Shown: positions 1 to 6,950, numbered from the stretch's first letter. The stretch: DNA of 10,790 nucleotides from JBIOYL01 sp044870185 (GCA_044870185.1 JBIOYL010000350.1:1-10790); one strand, 5' to 3'. Made by a program: numbers and translations. Notes: a model not told the origin generated them from the letters alone.

Positions 1-168
1 CAGGCAGCACAATCGGCCCTACCCAGTCGCCGCGTGCAAGGCTCATCGCCTTGCGTGGCAAGGGATCGGATCTCCCGGCATCGGCTTCACTGGGGTGCGA
101 AGAGGCCGCGCGAAAATCGGCGTTAGGCGCATGGATCTGGGGGGCCTTGCGGTCGGTGGCAACCCACC

Positions 169-747
169 TCATCTGCCGACCTGTGCGTCAGGGCGCTGGT
201 AGTGGAGGAGGACGACGCCGTTGCCGAAGGTGCGGGTCTCGGCGAGCCGCAGGGTGATCTTGGCGTCTGCTGGCTGGAACAAGGGCTTGCCCCGTCCGAT
301 GACGATCGGGTGGACGTACAGCCGGTACTCGTCGATCAGGTCGTGTCGCATGAAGGCCGCGGCGAGGTCGGCCCCGCCGAGCGCCAGGTCGCCGCCGGGC
401 TGTGCCTTGAGCTCCTGGATGTCCTCGGGGACGACGTCGCGGACCACGGTGGTGTTCCAGTCGGCCCGCTCCAGGGTCTTGGAGAACACGATCTTCGGCA
501 TGTCACGCCAGATGCGGGCGAACTCAACCATGGGCGCGGTGCTGGCGGGGTCCGTGTCGGCCGTCGGCCAGAACCCGGCCATCAGCTCATAGGTGACCCG
601 TCCGCTCAGGAACGCGCCCATCGCGCTGAGCTGCTCGTTGAAGTGGCGGTGCAGCTCGTCGTCGACCATCTGCCAATCGAGCTCGCGGTTCGGTCCCTCG
701 ATGAAGCCGTCAACCGACACCGACATCATCAGGATGATCCTTCTCAT
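169..747 (-). CDS. Dihydrofolate reductase-fold (RibD C-terminal) family protein
   Basis: 192 aa. Belongs to the DHFR/RibD-C superfamily of small NADPH-dependent reductases (YyaP/YwjB-like); the substrate of these stand-alone members is generally unknown. Seen: an N-terminal beta strand followed by SVSVDGFIEG (residues 9-18), the equivalent of the DHFR start; FLSGRVTYELM (46-56); PKIVFSKTL (84-92); then the C-terminal signature GGDLALGGADLAAAFMRHDL (118-137) followed by IDEYRLYVHPIVIGRGKPLF (138-157), which carries the NADPH-binding glycine pair and is diagnostic of the family. The start at 747 is chosen because GAGGAAACC lies just upstream and the family begins with this strand; an in-frame extension to 900 adds 51 residues of no recognisable fold. 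Cytosolic, no signal peptide. It stands alone, divergent from the gene at 1221. Length is normal for the family. Not a true folA: it lacks the classical DHFR substrate-site layout. Confidence 0.9.
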   Translation of the reverse strand: MRRIILMMSVSVDGFIEGPNRELDWQMVDDELHRHFNEQLSAMGAFLSGRVTYELMAGFWPTADTDPASTAPMVEFARIWRDMPKIVFSKTLERADWNTTVVRDVVPEDIQELKAQPGGDLALGGADLAAAFMRHDLIDEYRLYVHPIVIGRGKPLFQPADAKITLRLAETRTFGNGVVLLHYQRPDAQVGR

Positions 748-1220
748 CGCGGTTTCCTCTGAAGTCGTCCAGGTCCGGGGCTGCACCGGCCAGGCCGCGC
801 GGCAGCCTCGACCCCACCGGTGATCGCAAGGGTGGAACGGGCCGCGCCCTGGGTGCGGCCGCTTCGTGAAGATCTTGTTCGACCAGGAACTGATCATCAA
901 CTAGCGGCCGCGGGGGTCATGGTGCGACGGCCTCATGGCTTTGCGGCGGGAGGACGGGCCGTGATCGTCGAGCTTGACCTGCGCCGGCTGGCCGGCGCCC
1001 GGCCACCCGCCACCGGTCGAGGCCGGTGGCCCCAGGCCGGTGGCCCCGTTCGTGAGGGCAACCTGCGCGGCGGGTCGGAGAGCGCTTCCTGTTGCCGAGC
1101 AGGCCGAGTCGAGGCATGGTGCCGGTATGGCGACGGGCTGCTCACGCGGACCCAGGCGCGCTTGCGCGAGACGCGGCGCGTGACGACCGTCGGAGCGAGC
1201 GCGTGAGCCGGAGGTGGCGG
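748..1220. other. Intergenic gap between divergent genes
   Basis: A 473-nt stretch between the divergent starts at 747 (-) and 1221 (+). Open frames here run on all sides but have no recognisable protein content. It should hold both promoters. A less GC-rich patch at about 865-903 contains, on the minus strand, TTGATG (895-900) and CAAGAT separated by 17 nt, a weak sigma-70-like match about 120 nt before the reductase start; this is only suggestive. A ribosome binding site GGAGGTGG (1210-1217) serves the plus gene. It also holds an exact 14-bp tandem repeat, listed separately. Confidence 0.5.
1020..1047. repeat. Exact 14-bp tandem duplication
   Basis: The unit aggccggtggcccc occurs twice head to tail (1020-1033 and 1034-1047) with no mismatch. 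It lies in the divergent intergenic gap about 175 nt before the Mth938-like gene. It may be a simple slippage duplication; no regulator site is recognised. Confidence 0.85.
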
Positions 1221-1562
1221 ATGGCACGCATCGAGCACTACGAGTTCGGCCGGATCGTCGTCGACGGCCGGGAGGAGCGGGGCGACCTCATCATCCTGCC
1301 AGGCCGGGTGGTGCGGAACTGGTGGCGGCGGGACGGGCACGGGCTGGTGCTCGAGGATCTGGAGGACGTGCTCGACGAGCTGCCCGAGCACCTGGTGATC
1401 GGCACGGGCGCGCACGGGCGGCTGCAGCCCGACCGGCACACGGTGGAGCGGCTCGAGGCAGACGGTGTGACGGTGGAGCCCCTGCCGACCGCCCAGGCGG
1501 TCCGCCGCTACGGCGAGCTGGAGCCCGCCCGGACGGCGGCCGCTCTGCACCTGACGTGTTGA
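1221..1562 (+). CDS. Mth938-like (DUF498) domain protein
   Basis: 113 aa. Matches the Mth938/AAMDC/NDUFAF3-type fold family, small proteins of unclear biochemical role; the eukaryotic relatives include a complex I assembly factor, but no such role can be claimed here. Seen: an N-terminal YEFGRIVVDG (7-16), DLIILPGRVVRNWWRRDGH (22-40), a helix with acidic residues (LEDLEDVLDELP, 44-55), then HLVIGTGAHGRLQP (57-70) and GVTVEPLPTAQAVRRYGEL (82-100). The last two are the family's typical glycine-rich strand and final strand-helix. The start at 1221 is chosen for GGAGGTGG ending 3 nt before ATG and because the family starts with the IEHYEFG strand; a longer frame from 1092 adds unrelated residues. 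No signal peptide or membrane segment. The dioxygenase-like gene follows on the same strand after 55 nt and may be co-transcribed. Confidence 0.82.
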   Translation: MARIEHYEFGRIVVDGREERGDLIILPGRVVRNWWRRDGHGLVLEDLEDVLDELPEHLVIGTGAHGRLQPDRHTVERLEADGVTVEPLPTAQAVRRYGELEPARTAAALHLTC

Positions 1563-1588
1563 CGCCCTGCACCTGCCGTGCTGCGTCG
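1545..1588. repeat. Imperfect 22-nt tandem repeat across a stop codon
   Basis: Two copies (1545-1566 and 1567-1588) share ctgcacctg followed by cgtg, with 4-5 differences in the distal half. The first copy contains the last codons and the TGA of the Mth938-like gene, and the second is its 3' flank. Probably an old local duplication; no hairpin with a T-tract is formed, so it is not called a terminator. Confidence 0.5.
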
Positions 1589-1617
1589 CCTTCGAGCGCA
1601 ACCCCGGAGGTCCGCTG

Positions 1618-2394
1618 ATGGACGATCGCCCTGCAACCGGAGCGCGTCTGGTCGTGAGCCGCCGCGGCGCGATCGTGCTCCTCGGCGGCGCCGGCTTGGG
1701 GATCGTCGCCGCGGCCTGCGGCATGTCCGGCGCGCCGCCGAGCGCCGCCTCGTCGACCGCGGCCACGGCCGGCTCGTCGGCCACGGCCGGCTCGTCGACC
1801 GCGTCCCCGGCGTGCGTCCTCCAGCCCGAGGCGACCGAGGGCCCGTACTACCTCGACCTGAACAAGCTCCGCAGCGACATCACCGAGGGCAGGCCGGGGG
1901 CGGCCCTCGACCTTCGGATCACGGTCGTGGACGCCGGCGGCTGCACGCCGATCAACGGCGCGGCCATCGACATCTGGCACTGCGACGCAGGCGGCATCTA
2001 CTCCGGGTTCGGGCAGGCCAGCGCCGGCGGCGCCGCCGGGCAGGCACCGACCGACAAGCTCACCTTCCTGCGCGGCATCCAGCTCAGCGACGCGCACGGG
2101 ACCGGCAGGTTCCGGACGATCTACCCGGGCTGGTACCGCGGACGCGCCGTCCACATCCACCTGAAAGTCCACGCAGGCGGTGACGTGGTGCATACTGGGC
2201 AGCTGTTCTTCGACGACGAGCTGACCGACAAGGTCTTCCGGCGCTCGCCCTACAGCAGCCGCGGGCCGCGGGATACCCGCAACGACGCCGACATGATCTA
2301 CAACAGCGCGGGCGCGGCCACCTCGGTGCTGGCCGTGGCCGCCAAGGGCGGCGGCTACACCGGCCAGATCACCGTTGGGGTGCGCCAAGCCTGA
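1618..2394 (+). CDS. Tat-exported intradiol ring-cleavage dioxygenase-like protein
   Basis: 258 aa. Belongs to the extracytoplasmic branch of the intradiol dioxygenases (catechol 1,2-/protocatechuate 3,4-dioxygenase fold), non-haem Fe(III) enzymes that open ortho-diphenol rings between the hydroxyls; the natural substrate of this branch is not settled. Seen: a twin-arginine motif SRRGAIV (14-20), a hydrophobic stretch ending AAAC with Cys34 (possible lipid anchor, though the lipobox is weak with Ala at -3), a Ser/Thr/Ala-rich linker (35-64), then TEGPYY (73-78), DIWHCDAGGIYSG (118-130), FRTIYPGWYRGRAVHIHLKV (165-184) and TGQLFFDD (193-200). Candidate iron ligands are a Tyr in GPYY, a Tyr in YPGWY and the two His of HIH (179, 181). 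Start: GGAGGT (1606-1611) 6 nt before ATG. It ends 6 nt from the convergent stop of the next gene. Confidence 0.9.
   Translation: MDDRPATGARLVVSRRGAIVLLGGAGLGIVAAACGMSGAPPSAASSTAATAGSSATAGSSTASPACVLQPEATEGPYYLDLNKLRSDITEGRPGAALDLRITVVDAGGCTPINGAAIDIWHCDAGGIYSGFGQASAGGAAGQAPTDKLTFLRGIQLSDAHGTGRFRTIYPGWYRGRAVHIHLKVHAGGDVVHTGQLFFDDELTDKVFRRSPYSSRGPRDTRNDADMIYNSAGAATSVLAVAAKGGGYTGQITVGVRQA
1762..1797 (+). repeat. Exact 18-bp tandem repeat inside the lipoprotein linker
   Basis: gccacggccggctcgtcg occurs twice in direct succession and in frame, encoding ATAGSS twice (residues 49-60) in the flexible linker between the export signal and the dioxygenase domain. Being a multiple of three, copy-number change would alter linker length without breaking the frame. 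Confidence 0.9.
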
Positions 2395-2400
2395 CGCCCG

Positions 2401-3315
2401 CTATCCCACCCGGACGATGTCGTAGCGTGCCGTGTCGGGCTGGGGGATGCCGAACCGGGCGTTGACCGCGTACAGGCGGCCGGCGGTGAACGTGATCGTC
2501 GTCGGGACGTCGAGGTCCGGGTCGGTCAGCTCGGTGACGACACGGCCACGTGTCAGCGGGCCGTCGAGCTGCACCACCACGATCCGGTCGAGCACGTTGC
2601 GGACCACCAAGAGGGTCCTGCCGCGCAGCAGGATGCCGTCGCCGTTGGTCAGCGTCGCACCGCCCAGGTCGACCTCGTGGCTCGTGCCGCTGCCGGGATC
2701 GACCGTGAACAGCTTGCCGGTGTTGGTCTGCACCACGATCAGCACCGCGCCGCCCTTGGCCGCAGCGATGCCGTTGGCGTTGATCCCCGGCCCGTAGACG
2801 AGGTCCCCGGTCAGCGGCAGGGTGCGGACCGCGTCCTGCCCGGGCAGCCTGCCACCGGGACCGAGCGGGACGACGTACAGCTGCTGGTTGACCGAGTCGG
2901 TGAAGTAGGCGGCCGTGCGGGTCACCGTGACGTCGTTGACGAAGGTCGCCGTGCCCGCGGGCAGGAGCTGGTAGCTGGCAAGGTCGGCGCCGGTGGCGGC
3001 GTCGTACACGTACGCCTGGCCGGTCGCCCCGCCGGCCACGAACAGCCGGTTGCGCTGGTCGACCTTGACGCCGATCGCGTTGCGTCCCTGATGCGGCGGC
3101 ACCCGCACCGCGCCGCGGCCGGTGCGCGCGTCGCCCGCCCAGACCGCTCCGGTCGGGATCGACCCGACGAACAGCGAGGTGCCGCGCCCACTGGCGATGC
3201 CCTCGGGCTGGAAGCCGTCAGGCAGGCGGATGGTCTCGGGGAAGGGCGCGGCGGCGGCGATCGTTGGCAGGAGCGCACTCAGAAGCAGGACGAGCAGCAG
3301 CGCGGACCGGCGCAT
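2401..3315 (-). CDS. Secreted SMP-30/gluconolactonase-like beta-propeller protein
   Basis: 304 aa. Predicted extracytoplasmic six-bladed beta-propeller of the SMP-30/NHL type. Seen: a Sec signal peptide (RR, then hydrophobic LLLVLLLSALLPTIA at 7-20, cleavage near AAAA-P at 20-24), then repeated strand patterns such as SLFVGSIPTGAVW (47-59), NRLFVAGGATGQAYVYD (89-105), AAYFTDSVNQQLYVV (135-149) and GKLFTVDPGSG (200-210). Residues at the usual SMP-30 metal positions seem present: Glu38 (PEGIA), Asn127 (FVNDV), Asn181 (NANGIA) and Asp226 (NGDGIL). Function beyond that is unknown; lactonase activity would be inference. Start 3315 is preferred because GGGAGGT lies 8 nt upstream and the signal peptide then begins directly. 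Alternatives at 3363 and 3399 (the latter with GGGAGG about 5 nt upstream) would give a 16- or 28-residue Arg-rich extension. It ends convergent with the dioxygenase-like gene and lies 162 nt after the 583-aa gene on the same strand. Confidence 0.82.
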   Translation of the reverse strand: MRRSALLLVLLLSALLPTIAAAAPFPETIRLPDGFQPEGIASGRGTSLFVGSIPTGAVWAGDARTGRGAVRVPPHQGRNAIGVKVDQRNRLFVAGGATGQAYVYDAATGADLASYQLLPAGTATFVNDVTVTRTAAYFTDSVNQQLYVVPLGPGGRLPGQDAVRTLPLTGDLVYGPGINANGIAAAKGGAVLIVVQTNTGKLFTVDPGSGTSHEVDLGGATLTNGDGILLRGRTLLVVRNVLDRIVVVQLDGPLTRGRVVTELTDPDLDVPTTITFTAGRLYAVNARFGIPQPDTARYDIVRVG

Positions 3316-3477
3316 GGCCGCCCACCTCCCGGCGCCACGGACCCGCCTGCGCGTCCGGGTCATGTCTGCGCCGGTGGCACGCTGTGCTGATGGGAACATC
3401 GGCCCTCCCTGTTGCGATGCGGCCCGCGCCCAAGCGTCGTCTGGGCCCGCAGCTGTTGAGCCGCGGCGGTGATGAGC

Positions 3478-5229
3478 CTATCCCGCCGACGGAGGTAGGG
3501 CGTAGCCGAGCCTGGACAGGCGCCTGCGGAACTCGGCCTCGACGGCCGCCGGCACGACGAGATGGCGCTCCCCGCAGCGCCAGCACAGGTCGCGCAGCCG
3601 GCGATCGCCGGCGAGCAGGACCGCCACGGCGGCGTCCTCGCATGCGACGATGCGGGCCGGGCCGAGGTCACGCAGCTTCCGCGCCCTGGCCGCCGCGTCC
3701 TCGAAGAAGGAGGCGACCGCGGCCGGCAGGTCCGCATGGCTGCGGGCGGCAAGGAACCGCACGATCTCGTCCGGCGGCCGTCCGGACTCGATCGCCGTCA
3801 GGAACTTCTCCCGCCGCAGCGTCCACACCTTGTCGCCGGTGCGTTCCGCATAGGTCTCGAGCACGATCACGTCGGCGACGGGCAGCGGCTCGACCGAGAC
3901 CACCTCCAGGTTTGGGAGCACGCGCAGCGGAGTGGTCGCAGCGGTCGTGGCGACGTCGCCGCCGGGCCGGTAGTCCTGCTCCAGCTCGAGGGCGGAGGCG
4001 CCGAGCGCGCTCAACCGGAAGTGGCGCAGGCCGTCGTAGCGGCTGAGCCAGTCGAGGTCGTCGCCGCCCCAGTTGTCGTGGTAGTCGTCTCGTGCGCCGA
4101 CCGGGTCCTCGTAGGCGAGGTCGATGAGGCCGAGCGGTGCCGCGTACTCGAACAACAGGCAAAGGACGTAGCGGCCCTGCAGCAGCGTCCAGTCGTGGTA
4201 GCCGGCGTAGCCCAGGCTGCCGTACTGCGGGTCGCCGAGGTACAGCTTCCAGGGATCGCGGGCCACCTCCAGGTCCCACTCCTCGGCCTGCATGAAGCGG
4301 AAGAACTCGTCCACGGCGACCCAGCGGCCGGGCGGGCAGGACGCCAGTGCGTCCGCCACCGTCTCGCGGCGTGGCCCGACGGCGGTCAGCGCACCGCGGC
4401 TGGACTGGCCCTTGATGGTGTCGATCCGGCTGAACTCGTCCAGCAGGCCGTGCTTGAGCCAGCGCCGCCACAGGTGGCGCAGGGTCTCGTGCGCCCGCGC
4501 CCCCAAGGCTGCACGGCCCCGGCTGGTGAGCTGCAGGCGCGTGCCCGCCAGTTCCGCCAGGCCGCCTGCCTGCAGGAGCAGGGGCCATGCAAACGACGCG
4601 ATCGGACCGTGCGCGCCCTGATAGAACTCACCGTCGGCCAGCGACCGGGCCACCAGCGCCGAGGTGGCCGCCGTCGGCCGCTTGGTCCGGTCGCTGCAGC
4701 GGAGCTTGCCCGCCTCGCACAGCCTGAGCATGGTCGCGAGGTCCGCGGCGGCCGCCCGCTCGGTCACCCGCACCTCGAGCTCGCCGCCGTCCTGTCCGGC
4801 TGGGGGCAGCTCGGGGCTGTCCTCAACCGACGCCGGCGGCGGCTCCGGCGTCAGCGCGGTCAGGCGCCGGCGCAGGTCGGCTGGGATCTCGCCACGCGGG
4901 CCCAGGAAGAACAGGCGCAGGCGCGACGCGCCGTTGCGCCCGGCCCCGGGCTCGCTGCCGTACTTGGCGCGGAACCGGGCCGCCTCCAGCCTGCCCTCGA
5001 ACGAGCGGGCCGCCTCCGCGACCGCCGCCCGCTCCAGCTCATCCATCCTGTCCAGCTCGGACGTCAAGTTGGCCGGCTGCCCGAGGAACCGGTCGAGCGC
5101 GTCCATGAGCTCCGGCTTGCGCAGCAGCTTGGGCTGGCCGATCAGCGCCGCCAGCGCCCGCAGCTCGGGGACGGTCCGCTGCGCCAGCGCCTCCCGGACG
5201 GTCGGGGGCGGCAGGTCACGAAGTCGCAT
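3478..5229 (-). CDS. Helicase-associated (XPB/Ssl2-like) domain protein, no motor domains
   Basis: 583 aa. The C-terminal third resembles the helicase-associated domain found in actinobacterial proteins next to XPB/Ssl2-type helicases: LRVLPNLEVVSVEPLPVAD (435-453), a helix LETYAERTGDKVWTLRREKF (457-476), TAIESGRPPDEIVRFLAARS (478-497), LPAAVASFFED (501-511), and a terminal CEDAAVAVLL / LVVPAAVEAEFRRRLSRLGY block (530-576). The N-terminus VREALAQRTVPELRALAALI (11-30) with GQPKLLRKPELMDAL looks like a small SAP-like helical module. A long middle region (about 150-430) with many aromatic residues (DPWKLYLGDPQYG, 325-337; DDYHDNWGGDD, 381-391) is typical of uncharacterised members. No Walker A, DEAD box or other ATPase motif is present, so it is not a helicase by itself. 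Start 5229 is chosen for TGGAGG 8 nt upstream; a GTG extension to 5319 lacks an SD. No signal peptide. A role in DNA or transcription is inference only. Confidence 0.7.
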   Translation of the reverse strand: MRLRDLPPPTVREALAQRTVPELRALAALIGQPKLLRKPELMDALDRFLGQPANLTSELDRMDELERAAVAEAARSFEGRLEAARFRAKYGSEPGAGRNGASRLRLFFLGPRGEIPADLRRRLTALTPEPPPASVEDSPELPPAGQDGGELEVRVTERAAAADLATMLRLCEAGKLRCSDRTKRPTAATSALVARSLADGEFYQGAHGPIASFAWPLLLQAGGLAELAGTRLQLTSRGRAALGARAHETLRHLWRRWLKHGLLDEFSRIDTIKGQSSRGALTAVGPRRETVADALASCPPGRWVAVDEFFRFMQAEEWDLEVARDPWKLYLGDPQYGSLGYAGYHDWTLLQGRYVLCLLFEYAAPLGLIDLAYEDPVGARDDYHDNWGGDDLDWLSRYDGLRHFRLSALGASALELEQDYRPGGDVATTAATTPLRVLPNLEVVSVEPLPVADVIVLETYAERTGDKVWTLRREKFLTAIESGRPPDEIVRFLAARSHADLPAAVASFFEDAAARARKLRDLGPARIVACEDAAVAVLLAGDRRLRDLCWRCGERHLVVPAAVEAEFRRRLSRLGYALPPSAG

Positions 5230-5354
5230 GCAGCACGCCTCCAGGGACGGCATCGTCTTGGGGTGACAGGTCCACGAGCCGACGGATTCTATCGCGCGTG
5301 GCTGCGGACCCCCTTGCACGCTGAAGCGGCCCTGTGCGCCGAGTGGGACCAGCG

Positions 5355-5387
5355 GGTCCAGGGAGATCTAGGCGACGTCCCTGGACC
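5355..5387. repeat. Perfect 10-bp inverted repeat (hairpin or operator)
   Basis: Arms ggtccaggga (5355-5364) and tccctggacc (5378-5387) are exact reverse complements around a 13-nt spacer. As RNA it would form a stable stem; no T-tract follows on either strand, so a classical intrinsic terminator is unlikely. It sits 126 nt before the 583-aa gene start on the minus strand, and the stop codon of the 27-codon ORF lies in the spacer. It could be an operator, an attenuator-like stem or a factor-dependent terminator. Confidence 0.7.
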
Positions 5388-5451
5388 GGCCCGTCGCGGC
5401 CATGATCTCGTCCAGCAGCGCAAGCTGCGCGTCGGAGAAGAACACCGCCAT
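5368..5451 (-). pseudogene. 27-codon ORF resembling a truncated ribbon-helix-helix N-terminus
   Basis: The reading MAVFFSDAQLALLDEIMAAT followed by GRSRDVA and TAG resembles the first strand and helix of CopG/Arc-type DNA-binding proteins (pattern: short strand, S-D-x-Q-L-x-x-L-D-x-I, then T-G-R-S-R), but it stops before the second helix. Codons are GC-rich at third positions as in neighbouring genes. No good Shine-Dalgarno is seen. It may be a decayed antitoxin-like regulator, a leader peptide, or chance. Neither of the other frames continues the fold recognisably. Confidence 0.2.
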
Positions 5452-5648
5452 GCAGGACCATCGGACACCGCGTCGCGCAGCCGGTCAAGAGCGGCGTCAC
5501 CGGTGGCCGGCCGACGGGGTTGGCATAGAGGAGGCGCAGGACTGACGTGGGAGGCCGTCCAAGGCACAATCTCCGGGTCACCGTCGTGGCGACACCGATC
5601 GTGGACGGGCGGCGGGCGCAACGCGCCGGCCGGAGGGAGGCGACCGAC

Positions 5649-6179
5649 ATGGCCAGGTATCTCGAGCTGCGCCGGCACACCGCCAACGACGGCGACGTGC
5701 TCACCGGCGAGGGGGTCCGTGCGGCGCTCGAGCTCGGCGCGCGGCTCGCCGGGCCCTACGACCTGCTCGTCTCCTCCGGCGCGCAGCGGGCGACCCAGGC
5801 GCTGGCCTGTGTTCTGGCCGGGTGGGGCCGGCCGGTGCCTGGCGGCGTGGTGGTCGAGCCGGGCCTGCGCTCCACGGCCGAGGACCGCTGGCGGGAGCTG
5901 GCCAGGCAGGCCGGCACCAGCGAGCTGGGCGCCCTGCTGGCCGCCGACCAGGCGTTCGTCGAGCAGGAGGCGGCGACGCTGGCCGCGGGGCTGCGCCGCG
6001 TGCTGGCCGCGCTGCCCGCCGACGGCCGGGCGCTTGCCGTCGGGCACAGCCCGACCAACGAGGCGGCCGTGTACGGCCTGGCCGGCGTGATCGTGCCGCC
6101 GCTCGGCAAGGGCGCCGGCGTGCTGCTGGTGGCCGACGGCGACGCGGTGCGGGTCGAGCCGCTGGATCCTGGCGGATGA
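5649..6179 (+). CDS. Histidine phosphatase superfamily (phosphoglycerate mutase-like) protein
   Basis: 176 aa, short like SixA-type members. The superfamily transfers or removes phosphate through a phosphohistidine intermediate. Seen: the N-terminal LELRRHTANDGD (5-16) with Arg9-His10 as the catalytic RH pair, LTGEGVRAALELGARL (18-33), the second-arginine motif LLVSSGAQRATQAL (39-52, Arg47), the proton-donor region VVEPGL (68-73, Glu70) and the second catalytic histidine in ALAVGHSPTNEAAV (128-141, His133). All four expected catalytic residues are thus present. The usual RHG glycine is Thr11. The substrate (protein, small molecule or nucleotide) cannot be told. Start 5649 is chosen for the GGAGGGAGG upstream and because the motif begins at once; an extension to 5547 adds 34 residues without fold. 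No signal peptide. It converges with the SRPBCC gene, 18 nt apart. Confidence 0.85.
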   Translation: MARYLELRRHTANDGDVLTGEGVRAALELGARLAGPYDLLVSSGAQRATQALACVLAGWGRPVPGGVVVEPGLRSTAEDRWRELARQAGTSELGALLAADQAFVEQEAATLAAGLRRVLAALPADGRALAVGHSPTNEAAVYGLAGVIVPPLGKGAGVLLVADGDAVRVEPLDPGG

Positions 6180-6197
6180 CGGCGGGCCGGGCGGTTG

Positions 6198-6892
6198 TCA
6201 CGCTGCCGGAGCGCCTACCTGACGACCGGGTCGCTCGGCCCGCTGCCGGATGCCGCGCAGCATCTTCTGTTCCATCAGGAAGTTCGCCGGCTCCAGCAGC
6301 AGGTGGACGAACAGCCGGCCGGACACCGAGCCGTGCCAGTCCGCCCGCCAGCGGATGAGCAGCCGCGTGCTGCGCGTACCAAGCGGCTCCAGCACCAGCG
6401 CCCAGCTCGTGTCGACCCGGCCGGTCTTCGGATCGCCTGGCGCGACCGGCCCGCCGGTGCGCGGGTCGCGGGCGTGCAGGACGAGCACCCGCCCCGGTTC
6501 GACCTGGGCGACCGTCAGCGCCACGGCCTCCCTGTCTTCGGGGGCGAGGCGGACGCGGTCGCCGACCTGTAGGTCCTGCAGGTCGGGTACGACCCGGTCG
6601 CTGCTGTGGATGTCGAGGCCGATGAGGTTCTCGAGCCAGTCGTAGCTGTAGAAGCCGCCGCGGCCCTGGCCCAGCTGCACAAGCCAGGGCCACACGTCGT
6701 CGGCCGGCACCCGGATCGTGATCGCCCGCGTCGTCACCAGCTTGGGCCGCGGTACCAGGTCGTCCCCTGGCAGCCGACGGCGCACCTCGTCGTTGCTCGC
6801 GCCCACCGCAGCAGCCGCGGCCGCACCAGAAGGACGTAGCCACCGGTCATGGCCGCCGCCATCGTTGCCGCTAGCCATCGCCCAGCACGCAT
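6198..6892 (-). pseudogene. SRPBCC (START-like) family protein, frameshifted
   Basis: Two frames together encode one protein. Residues 1-30 (MRAGRWLAAT..., hydrophobic segment 7-23, then RPRLLRW) are read from 6892. From about 6801 the continuation GASNDEVRRRLPGDDLVPRP and the rest is in a different frame and runs to the TGA at 6198-6200. Adding one G to the GGG run (minus strand, 6802-6804) joins them as RLLRW-GASNDEV and gives 231 aa. The body has the SRPBCC pattern: TTRAITIRVPADDVWPWLVQ (54-73), GFYSYDWLENLIGLDIHSSD (80-99), LQVGDRVRL (108-116), WALVLEPLGTRSTRLLIRWR (164-183) and a C-terminal helix (201-221). SRPBCC domains form a hydrophobic-ligand cavity; the ligand here is unknown. The N-terminal hydrophobic segment suggests membrane tethering. 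Start 6892 has AAGGGAG upstream. Without the correction the gene is broken. The last gene of the operon. Confidence 0.8.
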
Positions 6893-6911
6893 CAGCTCTC
6901 CCTTCGGTCGC

Positions 6912-6950
6912 GGCCACGTCCGGCTTCCGCTGGTCACATCCGGCTTCCGC
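6912..6950. repeat. 19-bp direct repeat, 20-bp period, upstream of SRPBCC gene
   Basis: On the minus strand gcggaagccggatgtgacc (6950-6932) is followed after 1 nt by gcggaagccggacgtggcc (6930-6912), with two mismatches in 19. It ends 20 nt before the SRPBCC start codon. The 20-bp period, close to two helical turns, and the place are what one expects of a tandem operator, but it could be a simple duplication. Confidence 0.75.

Larger units (their letters stand above)
5230..5648. other. Divergent intergenic gap with inverted repeat and small ORF
   Basis: A 419-nt gap between the 583-aa gene (-) and the phosphatase gene (+). It holds a perfect 10-bp inverted repeat (5355-5387) and a 27-codon minus-strand ORF (5368-5451), both listed separately. 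The plus-strand gene has a strong Shine-Dalgarno GGAGGGAGG at about 5633-5641. I recognise no convincing -35/-10 pair on either strand. Confidence 0.5.

Noticed and set aside
51..257. Plus-strand ORF at the left edge
   Set aside because: It overlaps the end of the reductase gene in antisense, is Arg/Gly-rich in its second half and has no recognisable motif.
748..900. 51-residue N-terminal extension of the reductase
   Set aside because: The fold starts at the MRRIILMMSVSVDGF strand, and GAGGAAACC sits right before the ATG at 747; the extension has no hydrophobic signal or conserved sequence.
1291..2388. Minus-strand open frame (365 codons) across the dioxygenase-like gene
   Set aside because: Antisense shadow; the plus strand has clear iron-ligand motifs and a Shine-Dalgarno.
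2392..2403. Possible terminator between the convergent genes
   Set aside because: Only 6 nt separate the stop codons, and I see no stem-loop with a T-tract on either strand.
3562..6090. Very long plus-strand open frame (842 codons)
   Set aside because: It runs antisense to the 583-aa gene and through the phosphatase gene in the wrong frame. Composition is Arg/Gly/Ala-rich without family motifs, typical of a shadow frame in GC-rich DNA.
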